From positions 136,944,682 through 137,008,681 of the forward strand of contig JACSVZ010000002.1 of assembly GCA_014706295.1 (NCBI GenBank): a DNA stretch of 64,000 nt. The letters are read 5' to 3'. A model generated the notes under the pieces. That model was given only the letters and a program-made list of their open reading frames with translations, made no database searches and was not told the DNA's origin. The first letter of the stretch is position 1. Each line of letters begins with the position of its first letter. Both the position numbers and the translations under genes were made by a program. The DNA is from Lycocorax pyrrhopterus obiensis (taxonomy: Eukaryota > Chordata > Aves > Passeriformes > Paradisaeidae). Of this stretch, positions 13,184 to 24,186 are shown in pieces.

Positions 13184-14565
13184 ACTCTATGACTCAATAA
13201 TATTTGCATTGTCATTTAGACTACTATATAATATATTCTAAATGATACTACCAAAGTAAAACTTTTTCTTCTTATCTATACAAGATTTTTTGACTTTACC
13301 AAACAAAAATGTTTTGTCAAGACAAAATGTAATATATAACGCGGATTTTTTCAAAAAAATACTGACATTTTACATTTTTGTTCCAATTTGTGATGTAGAA
13401 AAGGTGAAATTCCATCCAGCTCCAAAAAGATTTTGGCTAAATATTTATGTTTATTAGTATGCCTTCTTGAGTAATATTTTAATAAGCTCTTTGACCTGTG
13501 CTAATGAGTTGTTTAACACAAAACTTGTATATTATTTGCTCAACTAACATTCTCTCTTATTTAACTTTTTAATTTCAGTGGCTATGGAGAGAAGTTGCTA
13601 TTTATGCTTTACGCAAACTCTTCTCTGTAGCTGTTCCTTTAGGAAAAAAATTACATAATCATCACTATCACTGCACTGTCTGAGCAATAGCTCAGTTTTT
13701 CCTTATAGTTGCAATTCCTCACAACAAAAAGTTGATAACATCCCACATAAGTAACCTCCACAAAAGAAAAAAACCTATGTTCTTCTCCCTGGACTTTCAG
13801 TTTACTTCTCAGCTTCTTTTTATTGTCCTACTATGCTAATATTATTTCAGGACTAATTTCCAGTGATTTTTCAAAACTCACTCTCAACTCATGAAAGTTG
13901 ATTTTTCAGTTTATAGCTGATTTTACAGGGTTCTGCGGTCTCTCAGGAGTAATTCAGAGAAATTAGCCTCTCTCCTATCTGGTTAGTTGCTTCGTCAACC
14001 TTGCAAATTTATGTAAAGAAAACAAACAAACAAAAGGCTTAAAAAAGACAGAACATAAAACAAATAGCAAAGAAAGAAACTAAGCAAGTAACTCTTCACC
14101 TTCTAACCAGTATGTCTTTCTGTGAATGACAGATAATATTTCTGTTATTGTTGAAGAGGAACACTTTTCAAAAAAAGTCTAAGGAGGTATTGTTATTTAT
14201 AGTTATTTATAGAACAATGGAATTTTGATCTGAAGTTTTAATTAGTAACTGCTACAAATACAAATAAACCATTTTTAATTTAAACTTTCACAATACAAAG
14301 CTTTCAGTGCTTTTTCTTCACTGCTTTATAGTCTGAATTGCTATTTCACAGCAGTGTGACACAATTTCAAAGTGACAGCAGGGATTTCCTCTTTAATAGG
14401 TCATCTAGTCAAAATAAAAATCACTGTGTAAGGAGCTACATATGGAAGACTCTTGGAATGTACTAGAACTATGGAAAATGCCAACTGAGTGTGCCTGCCA
14501 GCCTCAAGCAAAGCACACTTAGAAGTTCACTGTTCTTTATATTAAAATGTCCAGAACACAATTGG
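13184..14565. other. unique AT-rich DNA, no gene seen
   Basis: No repeat or gene recognised. An A-rich patch near 14017-14080 has loosely repeated AAAC units and is low complexity only. Confidence 0.5.
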
Positions 14566-14695
14566 ATAAACACATCGTGTTATGGGTGAGCAACGGGCTC
14601 ACGGGTTGGGCACAAAGGGTTACAGTGAATGGGGTGACATCAGACTGGTGACATGTCACTAGTGGGGTTCCACAGGGCTCCATCTTAGGGTTTCA
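14566..14695 (+). mobile_element. CR1 LINE fragment (RT, between motifs A and B)
   Basis: A short, diverged piece. Its landmarks are 'tgggtgagcaacgggctcac', 'gtgaatggggtgacatcaga' and 'ggttccacagggctcca', the last encoding the VPQGS motif (here VPQGSIL). That places it between RT motifs A and B of CR1 ORF2. It is truncated at both ends. Confidence 0.75.
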
Positions 14696-15892
14696 AGACG
14701 ACCATTTTCTGGATCCTGCAGAGAACAAAAGGGGAAAAGTAGCTGCACCACCTGACCAGGGCCTAAGCTACTAAGACAGGAAAGGCAGAAACTATGGAAG
14801 TTGTGATAGTACAGAGTTGAATATAAGCAAAAGAAGCCAAAAAAAAATAGTGGAACAGATGCTGCTGGCTCACCAAGGGTTTGGTATCTAAGGCCAAAAT
14901 TAAACCAAGTATGTAAAATCAGTAAAACTGGAGTAAATGTTGAAAACGTTTAATGGAGGAGAATTATTTCTCCATGAGGAGTAGATAACAGGAAAAGCCT
15001 AACTATAAGATGAAGTAAAGCCTGTGAGTGGGGCTGTTTGGAGGTCCCTGGTGAGCAACCCTGATCTGACCAGCAAAGCCCAGAGCAGAATGATGTTCTG
15101 ATGAGAACACAGGTGCCTGACTGGATCTTGCAGTCAGGAGACATGGAGTTTTCTCCATAATATTGGTGAGGGAGCATTACACTTCAGACTCATGTCATGA
15201 ACTAAAGGAGAAACATTTACACCAGCTGAAACACTCACCTTGATAGCTATTTACTAAAACAAAGGCCAACCTCCCTCTTTGTTTTGAGATAAAAGTAACC
15301 TTTTTTGAGTTATTCTCAAAGCTTCATGAGCACATCACCCTCGCCCATCTCCACTGGGCCTTCTTCCTTTATAGGGGCCACATTATGTTCCTAAGAGTTT
15401 AGCCCGTCACAGCCTGTGCCATCAAACACAGGGCTGCCTGTCAAGTATCTCTGGACAGCACCGATGATGATGGCATGATTTACATAAATTGTTATAATTT
15501 TTTCTGGTTCTTGACCCTTTTTTTACCACTCTTGCACCCTCATAACCTGTCCTGATTTGTATTTTTGTCCTTCAGTCCCCTCACCACTATATCCATACCC
15601 TGTTTAGTGTTTTTGCTATCGCCACATGGGTGACAGTGGTGCACAGCATTACTGTCACAGTTATCCTGGCAGTGCTGGCCTTGAGCAAACACACTCCCAC
15701 TGGGACTCAGTGCTCCCTGAAGGGATCTGTGTTAACAACTGCTCTGTGGCACTGTCTTTAACACCTGGCTGCTTCTCAGACTGCTATTTGTCATGTCTGG
15801 CCATTTCTCCAGTAGTTTATCGCATCCTGCTCACTTAACTTCAGCCCTAGGTCAGGTCAGCGGTCCAGTCACATGCTTGCAACCCTGGCAAA
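14696..15892. other. unassigned, less AT-rich stretch between repeats
   Basis: About 1.2 kb that is less AT-rich than its surroundings and lies between a CR1 piece and an LTR. It contains no frame with recognisable protein similarity and no clear LTR ends. The uneven composition suggests an unrecognised repeat, possibly an old ERV-derived sequence, but I cannot show that. The 75- and 70-codon frames at 14950-15177 (minus) and 15626-15838 (plus) show nothing. Confidence 0.35.
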
Positions 15893-16481
15893 TGCTTCAA
15901 GGCTGACTCTGGACAGCAGCTAAGCACCCACACTACCACTCACTCGCTTCCCCCCACAACTGGACTGAGGAGTGAATAGGAAGACTAAAACCAAGAAAAC
16001 TCATGGGTTGAGATAAAGACAGTTTGGTAAGCAAAAGAAAAAGAGACACATTCCCCCTCCCCTCCCAAAAAACCCCAACAAAACAACCAAACCCACCAAC
16101 AAAACAAAACCAAAGCACAAAAGTGATGCAAAGGCCATTAGCAGACTGATGTACAGTCTCTGAAAAGCACCTACATTGAACCATCCCTGCTTCCTTTTTT
16201 TTTTTTTTAAAAAATTGCTGATTATGACGTCACATGGCCTAGAATATCCCTTTGGCTGTTTAGGGTGAGATGTCCCTCCTGTGTCCCTCTCCAGCCTCTT
16301 GCCCACTCCTGGCCTATTCGCTTGTTATAGAGGCAGAGTGAGAAATAGAGAAAGCCTTGACATTATAATGCCCAGTAATAGTGAAAAAATAGATGTGTTA
16401 CCAACACTTTTAGTCACAAATCCAAAACACTGCGCCATACAGGCTGCTACAAAGAAAATTAGCTCCATCCCAGACACCAGA
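15893..16481 (-). mobile_element. solo LTR of an avian endogenous retrovirus, 5' end lost
   Basis: This belongs to the same family as the LTR at 30680-31248. Shared landmarks are 'agaatatccctttggc', 'aaagccttgacatt', 'caaatccaaaacact' and 'ccatcccag', all in the same order. It is read on the minus strand, where the LTR 5' end should sit near 16481, but the last few bases (the TGTCCTGG-type start) are missing and no target duplication can be matched. The 3' end near 15893 is also eroded. A 12-bp T run and an A/C-rich patch (about 16066-16120) have grown inside it. It has no coding capacity. The plus-strand frame at 16281-16547 is a shadow. Confidence 0.8.
16225..16232. promoter_or_regulatory. 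CRE palindrome TGACGTCA inside the LTR
   Basis: A perfect 8-bp CRE (binding site of CREB/ATF factors) lies where the family's U3 promoter region is expected, close to the degraded TATA area. The corresponding position in the sister LTR at 30680-31248 is eroded. The motif is visible; activity is not known. Confidence 0.5.
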
Positions 16482-17560
16482 TTGTTGTTTAAAGAGTGTT
16501 GTTTAAACATAACGAAAGCTACAGAGGCCATTGAGAACACAGGATAAGTAATAAAATTTGTTTCATTTTTCAGGCCTTTCTAAAATTGCTTGTAGAAAAA
16601 CTAGACTTAGGAGAAAATTAAGCCTTTAGGAACAGAATGTGTTGAGACCTATGTACAACGATGTTCAGCAATGTTTTGAGGGTTTTATAAAGCTAACCTG
16701 TTCAAAGACTGTTGTCTGGTTGTCAGCATAAATTATGATTTATGTGTTTTTCCCTACAACTATTGAAGTGGGACTGAAATACGCTGATTCATATCAGAGA
16801 ATTTAGAAAATACTATTAAAATTTGTAATTCCTTATTTTAAAAGAATTCTGTCTTAAACCTGATGGGTTTGCCTATATTAATGATTGTATAGGAACAGCA
16901 AATGGACAAAAATAAAACTTGTAAATGTTCTTTAATTACGGCTATTATGTTATTTTGTAGCACCTGAAAAGCTTTTAAGCTGACAACTCTTTGACATTAC
17001 AGCTGGAAACAAAAAGGGGAACTGAATTCCTCTGAAGTCTGCTACCACAGCTGCTTGTCTATGGAACTTCTGTGCAATATACCCTGGTGCACAGACCTAT
17101 GTTTAGTATGGCTCAAAGGAATATATTTCAGAAACAGAATGTAGTTCTCCTGTTTGTATAAAAGACTTCTAAGAGCTCCTTTCCTCTGTAACTCACGACC
17201 ATTCTTCAGTTGCAGCTTAAACCTTTTAATATATTACAGTAATGATAGTTCTCTGAATGCACACAACTGAATTAGGCATCTTACAGCACACACTTCGCTG
17301 CATTAATCATAAAAAATAATATATTTCCAGGCAGTGCGGTTGTAGAAGAAGGATATTTTGTCATGGTTTAATCACTTGTCCCTAAAACCTGGACTGAAAA
17401 TTGACAGTGTTACTCAGCTCAAACATTTCTAAGGCCTGGAGCACAGCCCTGTTCTTATATGCACTCCTTAGAACAGTCTAATGATTTTAAACACTTTTTG
17501 TAAAAAGGGAAGATTGGACTTAAAAGTTATGCTTTCTAAAACTTAGTGTGGCAACTATAA
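16482..17560. other. unique AT-rich DNA, no gene seen
   Basis: No repeat or gene recognised between the decayed LTR and the purine array. Confidence 0.5.
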
Positions 17561-17631
17561 GGGAAGGGAAGGGAAGGGGAAGGGGAAGGGGAAGGGGAAG
17601 GGGAAGGGGAAGGGGACGGGGAAGGGGAAGG
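17561..17631. repeat. GGGAA/GGGGAA purine microsatellite
   Basis: It begins with three GGGAA units, then runs as GGGGAA units, with one interrupted unit (GGGGAC) near the 3' end. The plus strand is almost pure purine for about 70 bases. Runs of three or four G at regular spacing could form a G-quadruplex, and the homopurine tract could form a triplex. No retroelement abuts it. Confidence 0.95.
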
Positions 17632-20600
17632 AGATTAATCACTCATATTCCCCAAACAAGGAATTTTTCTGAATTAGAGAAATTTCAAAAAATATAGAAG
17701 TAATATGAATTAAGGTAGAAGAATTCTGTGCTATAGGCTTTATCCCACACATATAGAGAATTATTAATTCAATATCTACAAACTGATAATAATTCTGAAT
17801 TTCAGATTATTATCCTTATTTATGTTGAGAAATAAAACTTCAAACTGTCTTCCCAGCCTCTTTGCTGCAACAACTAATCTGGGCAGAACAAGGGCAGAAT
17901 TAGACCTTGCTTAGTCTCTGCATCTATAAGTAAACTGGACAAAAGGAAAACTGGAACTGTGATTTTTCCTCTCTCCTTCCCTCCAAGTCCCATGTGGTGT
18001 TCAGTGTTGCTGAGACAGCATTTGGCATTGTTCAGAGCTAGTAACAAATTGCTAACCTCTGGGAGTAATGAGAGAATAGGGAGGAAATCATGCCTTTGTG
18101 AGAGAATAGTATCTTTTCTTGATGCTTCCTGAGGCAATGTAGCTATATGCTTCTTTTTAAATAGGGCTGCAGAGAAGGAGACAAGCTACCCCCGAACAAA
18201 TAAAATATTAGTTTTGTTCAGGCTTTTGCATTCTTTTTTTCTTGGAAGAAAATAAATTTGTTAAAGCCTTCCTTAATATTTGAATAGAATTGTGCAATGC
18301 ACTGATGAGTGTGCTGTAAACTTCTGAATCAATTAGACTGGCATGGATGGTAATAACATTGTCACTAACATTACTATGGTACCAAACCCTTACATGATGA
18401 CAACCTGCAAGGATAATGTTGATTATTAAGTAGATTAATCAGACTTTGCTTATGATTTGCACATGACTTGCATGAAATTTGGGTATGCCTCCCAGTTCAT
18501 AGTTGTGCTCTTTTGGAATCGCAGGGGATATGTTTGCTTATGGTTGCTCTGAGCGTCTTTTGAGATCATATGATCTCATTGAATTCACATGGATGGACTC
18601 AGCATAGTAAGAAGACTCTAGTTTTCTTCTGTTTTCCCTAGGCAGAACAAGAAGAAATCTGTAGCCAAGCATATTTCAGTGTTACCATGTATGGTAACAC
18701 TGAAAAAAAGTGCAAGTAATGACAAAATGTTTGAATAAGCTTTAATTCAACCAGAACAATTCACTCAATTCTAACAGATCTCCTTTAAAGTACTGAATAA
18801 TACAAAAGCCTAGAAGAGATATAATTTTAAGAAGAAAAGTACTATATATTCATGTAGGCAAAGGATTTTTCCCCCTCCTTTAGTGTGCTTATGACTTCAA
18901 TTAATTCTAAGAACTCAAACCAAGTACCTAGAATTTGGACTTCTCCTATATTACAACAGCTATTGAACTTTTTTTTCTAATGTATGACAGAGAAATGCTT
19001 TTAGTATGCAGTTACAGTAAATTGAGACATGCATTTAGCATTTTAAGCCTCTAGGAAGTCTTTCTTTCTACACAGCAGCTCACCAATTGAATATTAATAA
19101 AATGCTTGGCAATTCAGAAACACATGGTGAATTTCCTTTGTCTGTAAATGTCTGTTTAACAACTATTTAATATTCAGGCAAAGAGCTTGAATTCTATACC
19201 TACACTTACCCTTAAAGTATGAATGACTTATTAGCAAGGTGCAGTGGCATTTGATACCTTTGCATCCATTTTTCAAGAGTGTTGCATGCTACTGCTATGA
19301 GATTTTCCACTATTTATAATCAGACTTATGCTTCAAAATGGCAAAACAGCCCGTAGCTCATACATTTATATGATGCTCCTATTGAAACCTAAAACATATT
19401 ACAGAAAAATAAAATATTTTCAGTTCTTGCTTTGCACTGGAATTACTGATGGGTTTTCAGTATTTCTGCCTGCAGTTTTTGCATTTACCTTTCCTTGAAT
19501 CAAAACTCCTATCTCATAAATATGCTAAATTCAGAGATATATTCTATCAACAATTAAACAGGTCTAGATATCTGAGCCAGACTCACAAGTCTGTGTTTTT
19601 ATATTCTTCTCTTTTTCCCGTTCTTACCCTTTCTTCTCTCTTGCCCAGTCCTGTCCTTTCTTTTTTCCTCTCCCTTAAAATTCAAAATGAAATCAGGGGA
19701 TGATATTTTCACTGGTCCAAATTAGAGCAGTCAGAGAGTTATTTGGAACTATGTTTTTTTAAAATTTCTTCTCCTTTATTTAAATAACTACTGACAATAA
19801 TTTTTATTAGATTTGCATTTCAACCAAAGACAATGACTTTACAACTTTATGAATGTGGTGAATATAGGTCATGATCACCATCCCTGATAGAGTATCTTCA
19901 CGTCAGAAGGGATCCTTCTGAAATTGCACATATTCTTTCTTCTTCCTGTTCTCCTTGGCATTTATTACATCATTTTTCTTTCTTACCTCATGTGTCTAGC
20001 ATGTAGCTGAATCACATACTCATCTTTATTAAACGAAATAATAAGTACGAGAAACATCATAGCAGTTCCTTTGCTATTGATTATTTCTGTTGCATAAATC
20101 ATCCTCTGCTTTACATTTCTGGTACATAAAGGTGAAAACCAGAAGTAATTAAGTATTTTTCATGCTGTGTTTGTATGCCCTGTTGTACAGTTACTTTCCA
20201 TTGCTGGATGCCTACAGGCAGTTTGGTGATGAGGTTTCGGAGAGGAGTAACACATCAAATTTGCTGTGCTACATCTGCCTCAGAGCAAGCTTACCACAAA
20301 CCATCATCAAATGGCTAGTCAATCAGACAATGATACCTTTAGGTATAGATGTGGAAGAATAAAGACAAATCTAATGGTTCAAGCAAGATTTTAACACTGA
20401 ACATAACTAGTTTGTGCCACTTCCAATTAACTTTAAAATACATGCGTGGCGTTGGCAGAATTATTGGATAAGTATGGTAAGAGATTTCATTACATTAATT
20501 ATTTACCATACTCACTGCTATTTTTTTTCTCATGCAAACTGTATTTCGTTGTATGTCTTTTGGCAATATTTGAGTTTGCTCTTTGGTGCAAAAGAGTGAC

Positions 20601-21771
20601 GTGAAAAAGATTTATTTTTAAAAAGGGAAAATTTCTACTGTTTTATGTATCATGCTTTATATTTATTGCAAATATTCAAAATTTGAGGATATTTTTAAAA
20701 GGAAAGAGTTCATATGCACACATTTTCTTTTATGAAGACCTTTGTTTTATATGTTTGAAAGATATTAGAAACCTGCCTTTCATTTTAAAACTTTCTGATG
20801 AATGCTCTTCCTTGAGAGATGTAGTCCATCTCTTTTCTGAAATGTGTATTACATTTTGATAAAGTTTTTAATAAGCTTCTTCTGAAGTTTCCATTTAGAT
20901 GAATGACATTTAGAGTATAGAATAAGGAAAAGAGAAAAAGAAATAAGAACTGAATGTACGCTTACAACTTTAGTTACATATTATGACAAAAGAAATGCTT
21001 TGAATATGATTTTAGAATTCTAAAAAACTTCCTCATGACAAAAATTGAACTGAAATCTACTTTCTTTTTAACCTATTTCAGTTCAAAGTGAAATTCCAAG
21101 GGGCAAATTGTTCCTTCTCTCAGGTTACTGTGCAAAGACAAGCCTATTTTTCTCTCAGAAATAACCATGACATAAGCAACCTTAAAATAATTCAAAACTT
21201 AGCAGACAGGAGCTAGCTGGTACCCTGTAAGTGAACTGGATAATTTATCATTTCTAATACTGATGTCCAACTCATGAAAAATAGACAGTTTAAGGAAACT
21301 TTCCACATCTGCTTCTTTAAGTAGCTAAAACGTATTATAGGGAAAACAATGCTTGTGTGAGAATATACTGGAACAGTCTTGTTCTGATGCCCATATTTGG
21401 CAAAAATTTTAATATCATTATAGATGCAGAAAACTGCAACATCAAGTATTTGGTTGTGGAAACATAATTTCTAACACAAATATAAGAAATCAATTCATTT
21501 ATTTTATTGAACAGAAATGTATTCAGTAGCCTGAGCAGCTACTACAATGTAGCAAGGAAATACCTTGTCGTAAATTGTCAGTTTAATCTAGCAAAAGAGC
21601 CCAAGGTTAAATTGGAAAAATGAAAAATAGAAATACAGAATTTTTTTAACCCTGGTAATAGTTAACATCTGGAATGCTAAAGGTAGTGAAGAAGAGTGAA
21701 TGAGTCTGTGTGGAATGGGCAACCTGTTCCAATGCACTGTGTATCCATGCCTCCCTTTAGTGTATGGGATC
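17632..21771. other. unique AT-rich DNA; one strong palindrome inside
   Basis: About 4.1 kb with no recognised transposon or gene. The palindrome at 18674-18705 is listed separately. The reading frames at 17874-18137 (minus), 19449-19703, 20162-20362 and 20414-20599 show no domain. Confidence 0.5.
18674..18705. repeat. 32-bp near-perfect palindrome
   Basis: The left arm TTTCAGTGTTACCAT (18674-18688) is followed by the two bases GT and then its exact reverse complement ATGGTAACACTGAAA (18691-18705). All 15 arm positions pair. The next bases outward (A and A) do not. The two-base spacer is too small for a microRNA hairpin but suits a cruciform or a symmetric protein site. Confidence 0.97.
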
Positions 21772-22164
21772 AATGGGCTGAGGTCAACAGTATAAGGTTC
21801 CACAGGGCAAAGTGCTGAGTCCTGCACTTGGGTCACAACAACCCCGTGAAGAGCTACAGGCTGGGGGAAAGCAGCTGGAAAGCTGCTCAACAGGAAAGGA
21901 CCTGAGGGTGCTGGTTAACAGCAGCTGAACATGAGCCAGCAGTGGGCCCAGGTGGCCAAGAAAGCCAATGGTGTCCTGGCCTGTATCAGACACAGTGTGG
22001 CCAGCAGAACCACAGCAGTGGTTGTCCCCCTGTACTTGGCACTCGTGAGGCCACACCTTGAGTACTGTGTCCACTTTTGGGACTCTCACTTCAAAAAAGA
22101 CATTGGGGTGCTGGAGCTTGTCCAGAGAAGGGCAATGAAGGTGGTGAACGGTCTAGGGAGTAAG
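21772..22164 (+). mobile_element. CR1 LINE, 5' part of a copy split by an LTR
   Basis: The plus-strand sequence follows CR1 ORF2 downstream of the RT palm: 'gtcctgcacttgggtcacaa', 'atgagccagcagtgggccca', 'gtggccagcagaaccac', 'ccccctgtacttggcact', 'gtccagagaagggcaatgaa'. The frame at 21931-22230 encodes most of it. The copy breaks at 22164 in the middle of ORF2 and resumes at 23031 with the expected next bases (agtaagt then cctatgagga), so the two halves are one insertion. Its 5' end near 21772 is a normal CR1 truncation. Confidence 0.93.
22160..22164. repeat. left target-site duplication GTAAG
   Basis: Five bases immediately before the LTR that are repeated exactly after it at 23031-23035. 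One copy belongs to the CR1 and the other was made on LTR insertion. Confidence 0.9.
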
Positions 22165-22421
22165 TGGGAAGGACAAGACCTAAGCATGTTTTGTTTCAAA
22201 CATTCTGTCTGTTGCAACAGTAAAAGGTGATCAGAGGAGGGTATCCCAGGGAAGTGGAGCAGTGCTTTTTTGAACCAGCTTCCTGCTCTACCTAGAGACT
22301 TGTGCTCAGTCATGTCCCCCAACCAGACTTGCTGGAGGAGGGCTGAAAGGGTTGATTGTGCATATGTGAGCAAAAAGCACAAAATAATCTAGTTTACATA
22401 GGAAGTGTGCACCAGTTTAAC

Positions 22422-22428
22422 TATAAAA
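22422..22428 (+). promoter_or_regulatory. LTR TATA box
   Basis: TATAAAA in the middle of the LTR, on the same strand as the polyadenylation signal downstream. It is the likely core promoter of the original element. Confidence 0.6.
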
Positions 22429-22639
22429 GGAAGCCGATTAGGACCCCTTGCTCTCTTTTTCCTCTCTTTCTCTTTAACTCCAGCTCTGGACCATGCTCAC
22501 AGCAGGATGAATGTGGGATCTAAGGACTGGTCATATTCTTTGTTCTCTCTCTCCTTTTTCTGTCTTTATTTCTCTCCTCCATTGCTTTGACTGTTCAAAA
22601 CACAGCTGTGATTTTCTACCCCATACCCTGTACTGAACT

Positions 22640-22900
22640 TTGTTGTGGGAGTGGGGAGCTTGTAGAAGTGTGTCGTGGCTTGTTAGCCAACACCTTTGAG
22701 TATTGGTGTGTTGTGGTTTCTTAGCGAGCACTTTTGGTGTTGTGTTGCGTCTTGTCATCCAGCACCTTTGAGAGGTGGTGTTGTGGGAGTCGAGAACTTA
22801 CAGAAATGTACTGTACAAAGTCTAAGGGCTTGTTTGCCTCCACTTTTTACAAAGTGTATTGAGAATTTAAGAGCTTGTTAGCCAACACCTTTGAGGCTAC
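22640..22900 (+). repeat. imperfect internal tandem repeats of the LTR
   Basis: Units of about 36 bp built around 'cttgttagccaacacctttg' occur near 22677, 22713 (degenerate), 22751 and 22872. A second motif 'gttgtgggagt' occurs near 22641 and 22780. The units have diverged, so the array predates or accompanied the spread of this LTR subfamily. Confidence 0.75.
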
Positions 22901-22936
22901 ACAGTGGGCTAGTTGCCAGAGTTAAAGCGACTGTAC

Positions 22937-22942
22937 AATAAA
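22937..22942 (+). terminator. LTR polyadenylation signal AATAAA
   Basis: A canonical AATAAA 88 bases before the LTR 3' end, where the R/U5 boundary is expected. Confidence 0.6.
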
Positions 22943-23030
22943 AGCACAAGAGTTCCCTGACACATGGTCCGGTGTCTTTGTTCAGCCTGATGAGAATTTA
23001 CAACAAACATCAAGCCCACATATCATAACA

Positions 23031-23441
23031 GTAAGTCCTATGAGGAGCATCTGAGGGAGTTGAGTTTGTTTAGCCTGGAGAAAAGGAAGCTCAGGGGTCA
23101 CCTTATTGGTCTCTGCAGTTCCCTGACAGGAGGCTGTAGTGAAGTGGGGGTTGGTCTCTTCTCCCACATAACACATGATAAGACAAGAGGAAATGGCCTC
23201 AAGTTGTGCCAGGGGAGGTTTAAATTGGATGTTATGAAGAATTTCTTCATGAAAACTGTTTTTAAGCATTGGAACAGGTTGCCCAGGGAGGTGGAGGAGT
23301 CACCATTCCAAGAAGTCTTCAAATAAATGACTGGATGTAGCACTTAGTGCCATGGTCTAGTTGACAAGGTGGTGATCAGTCAAAGGTTGGACTCAATTAT
23401 CTTGGAGGTCTTTTCCAACTTAAACAATTCTGTGGCTCTGT
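23031..23441 (+). mobile_element. CR1 LINE, 3' part of the split copy, with 3' end
   Basis: Continues the CR1 broken at 22164; the first five bases (23031-23035) are the right target duplication GTAAG. The frame at 23060-23326 encodes the ORF2 C-terminus: [43 protein letters not shown], then [17 protein letters not shown] and a stop earlier than usual. The 3' UTR follows, ending in 'tccaacttaaacaattctgt' and 'ggctctgt', a decayed CR1 tail. The conservation of landmarks indicates a moderately young copy, but it was already in place before the LTR arrived. Confidence 0.93.
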
Positions 23442-24116
23442 ATTATGCAAAATGAGATTTGACAGAGTTAACTTCTAAGCTAATGATCTTAATTCCTTGA
23501 TTTACAGTCATGTCTCATGCTTTTAGATTCCTAGACCATAGTTGGTTCTCAATAAATTGACTATACTATCGGTATGCTGGAAAACAAAAATGAGGACTCA
23601 AGGGATACTGCGCCCTCTGCATGTGAGCTTATATAGGATGTTCTCCTGTGACGAGGTGTCGTTCAACCTGCAGCTACTCTTGGGCAGTGGTAGTTTCAGA
23701 TCAGATTGCTTTTTGTTTATTTTTCCCTTCTTTCTTTTTTACACATAATGTAGAATTGTATTTCACATATGAACCATGATACATCTCACTGTACTTTTTT
23801 TTCCACCTGAAATTGCATTTCTGCAATCTCTGTGAGACCACTGAGAAGCCAATACTAATCAGAGTTTAGCTCCCCTTATTAAAATCTCTCAGACAGAATA
23901 TAACAGTGGCACCACATAACCTTTGAGATCCTACACATTGGTGGGCAGTAAGCAGAGTGGTTCCATTTCCTAGCATGCTTTTATAAATTTAGAAGAATGT
24001 TATTTGAGAGTGTGTCTCCACAGAAGTTAAAATGCAAGGTCACAGTCAAAATACTGGCTCTTAAAAAAATAAGGAAGAGCTACCAAATGTATTACTGAAT
24101 ACTGCATGTAATATTA
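23442..24116. other. unique DNA, no gene seen
   Basis: No recognised repeat or gene between the CR1 tail and the AT microsatellite. Confidence 0.5.
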
Positions 24117-24186
24117 GTATATATTATAAATATAAATATATATATAAATATATATATATAAATATATATATAAATATAAATATATC
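24117..24186. repeat. AT-only microsatellite
   Basis: About 70 bases made only of A and T, mostly TATATA and TATAAA units. It is likely to be length-polymorphic and easily unwound. Confidence 0.95.

Larger units (their letters stand above)
22165..23030 (+). mobile_element. solo LTR (866 bp), ERVL-like, nested in CR1
   Basis: It starts TGGGAAGG and ends ATAACA, so it has the TG...CA ends of a retroviral LTR, and it is flanked by exact 5-bp duplications. A five-base duplication is typical of ERVL-type integrases. On the plus strand there is a TATA box (TATAAAA, 22422-22428) and a polyadenylation signal (AATAAA, 22937-22942) followed by about 88 bp of U5-like sequence, which fixes the orientation. 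A set of imperfect repeats fills 22640-22900. No gag, pol or env sequence is attached, so it is a solo LTR left after LTR-LTR recombination. The frames at 22086-22382, 22405-22590 and 22531-22758 are shadows. Confidence 0.9.

Noticed and set aside
18674..18705. Pre-microRNA hairpin
   Set aside because: The loop would be two bases and the stem 15 bp, too small for a precursor microRNA.
21700..21771. Minus-strand CR1 snippet 'gggcaacctgttccaatgca'
   Set aside because: Only about 20 bases match, too little to call a separate element next to the plus-strand CR1.
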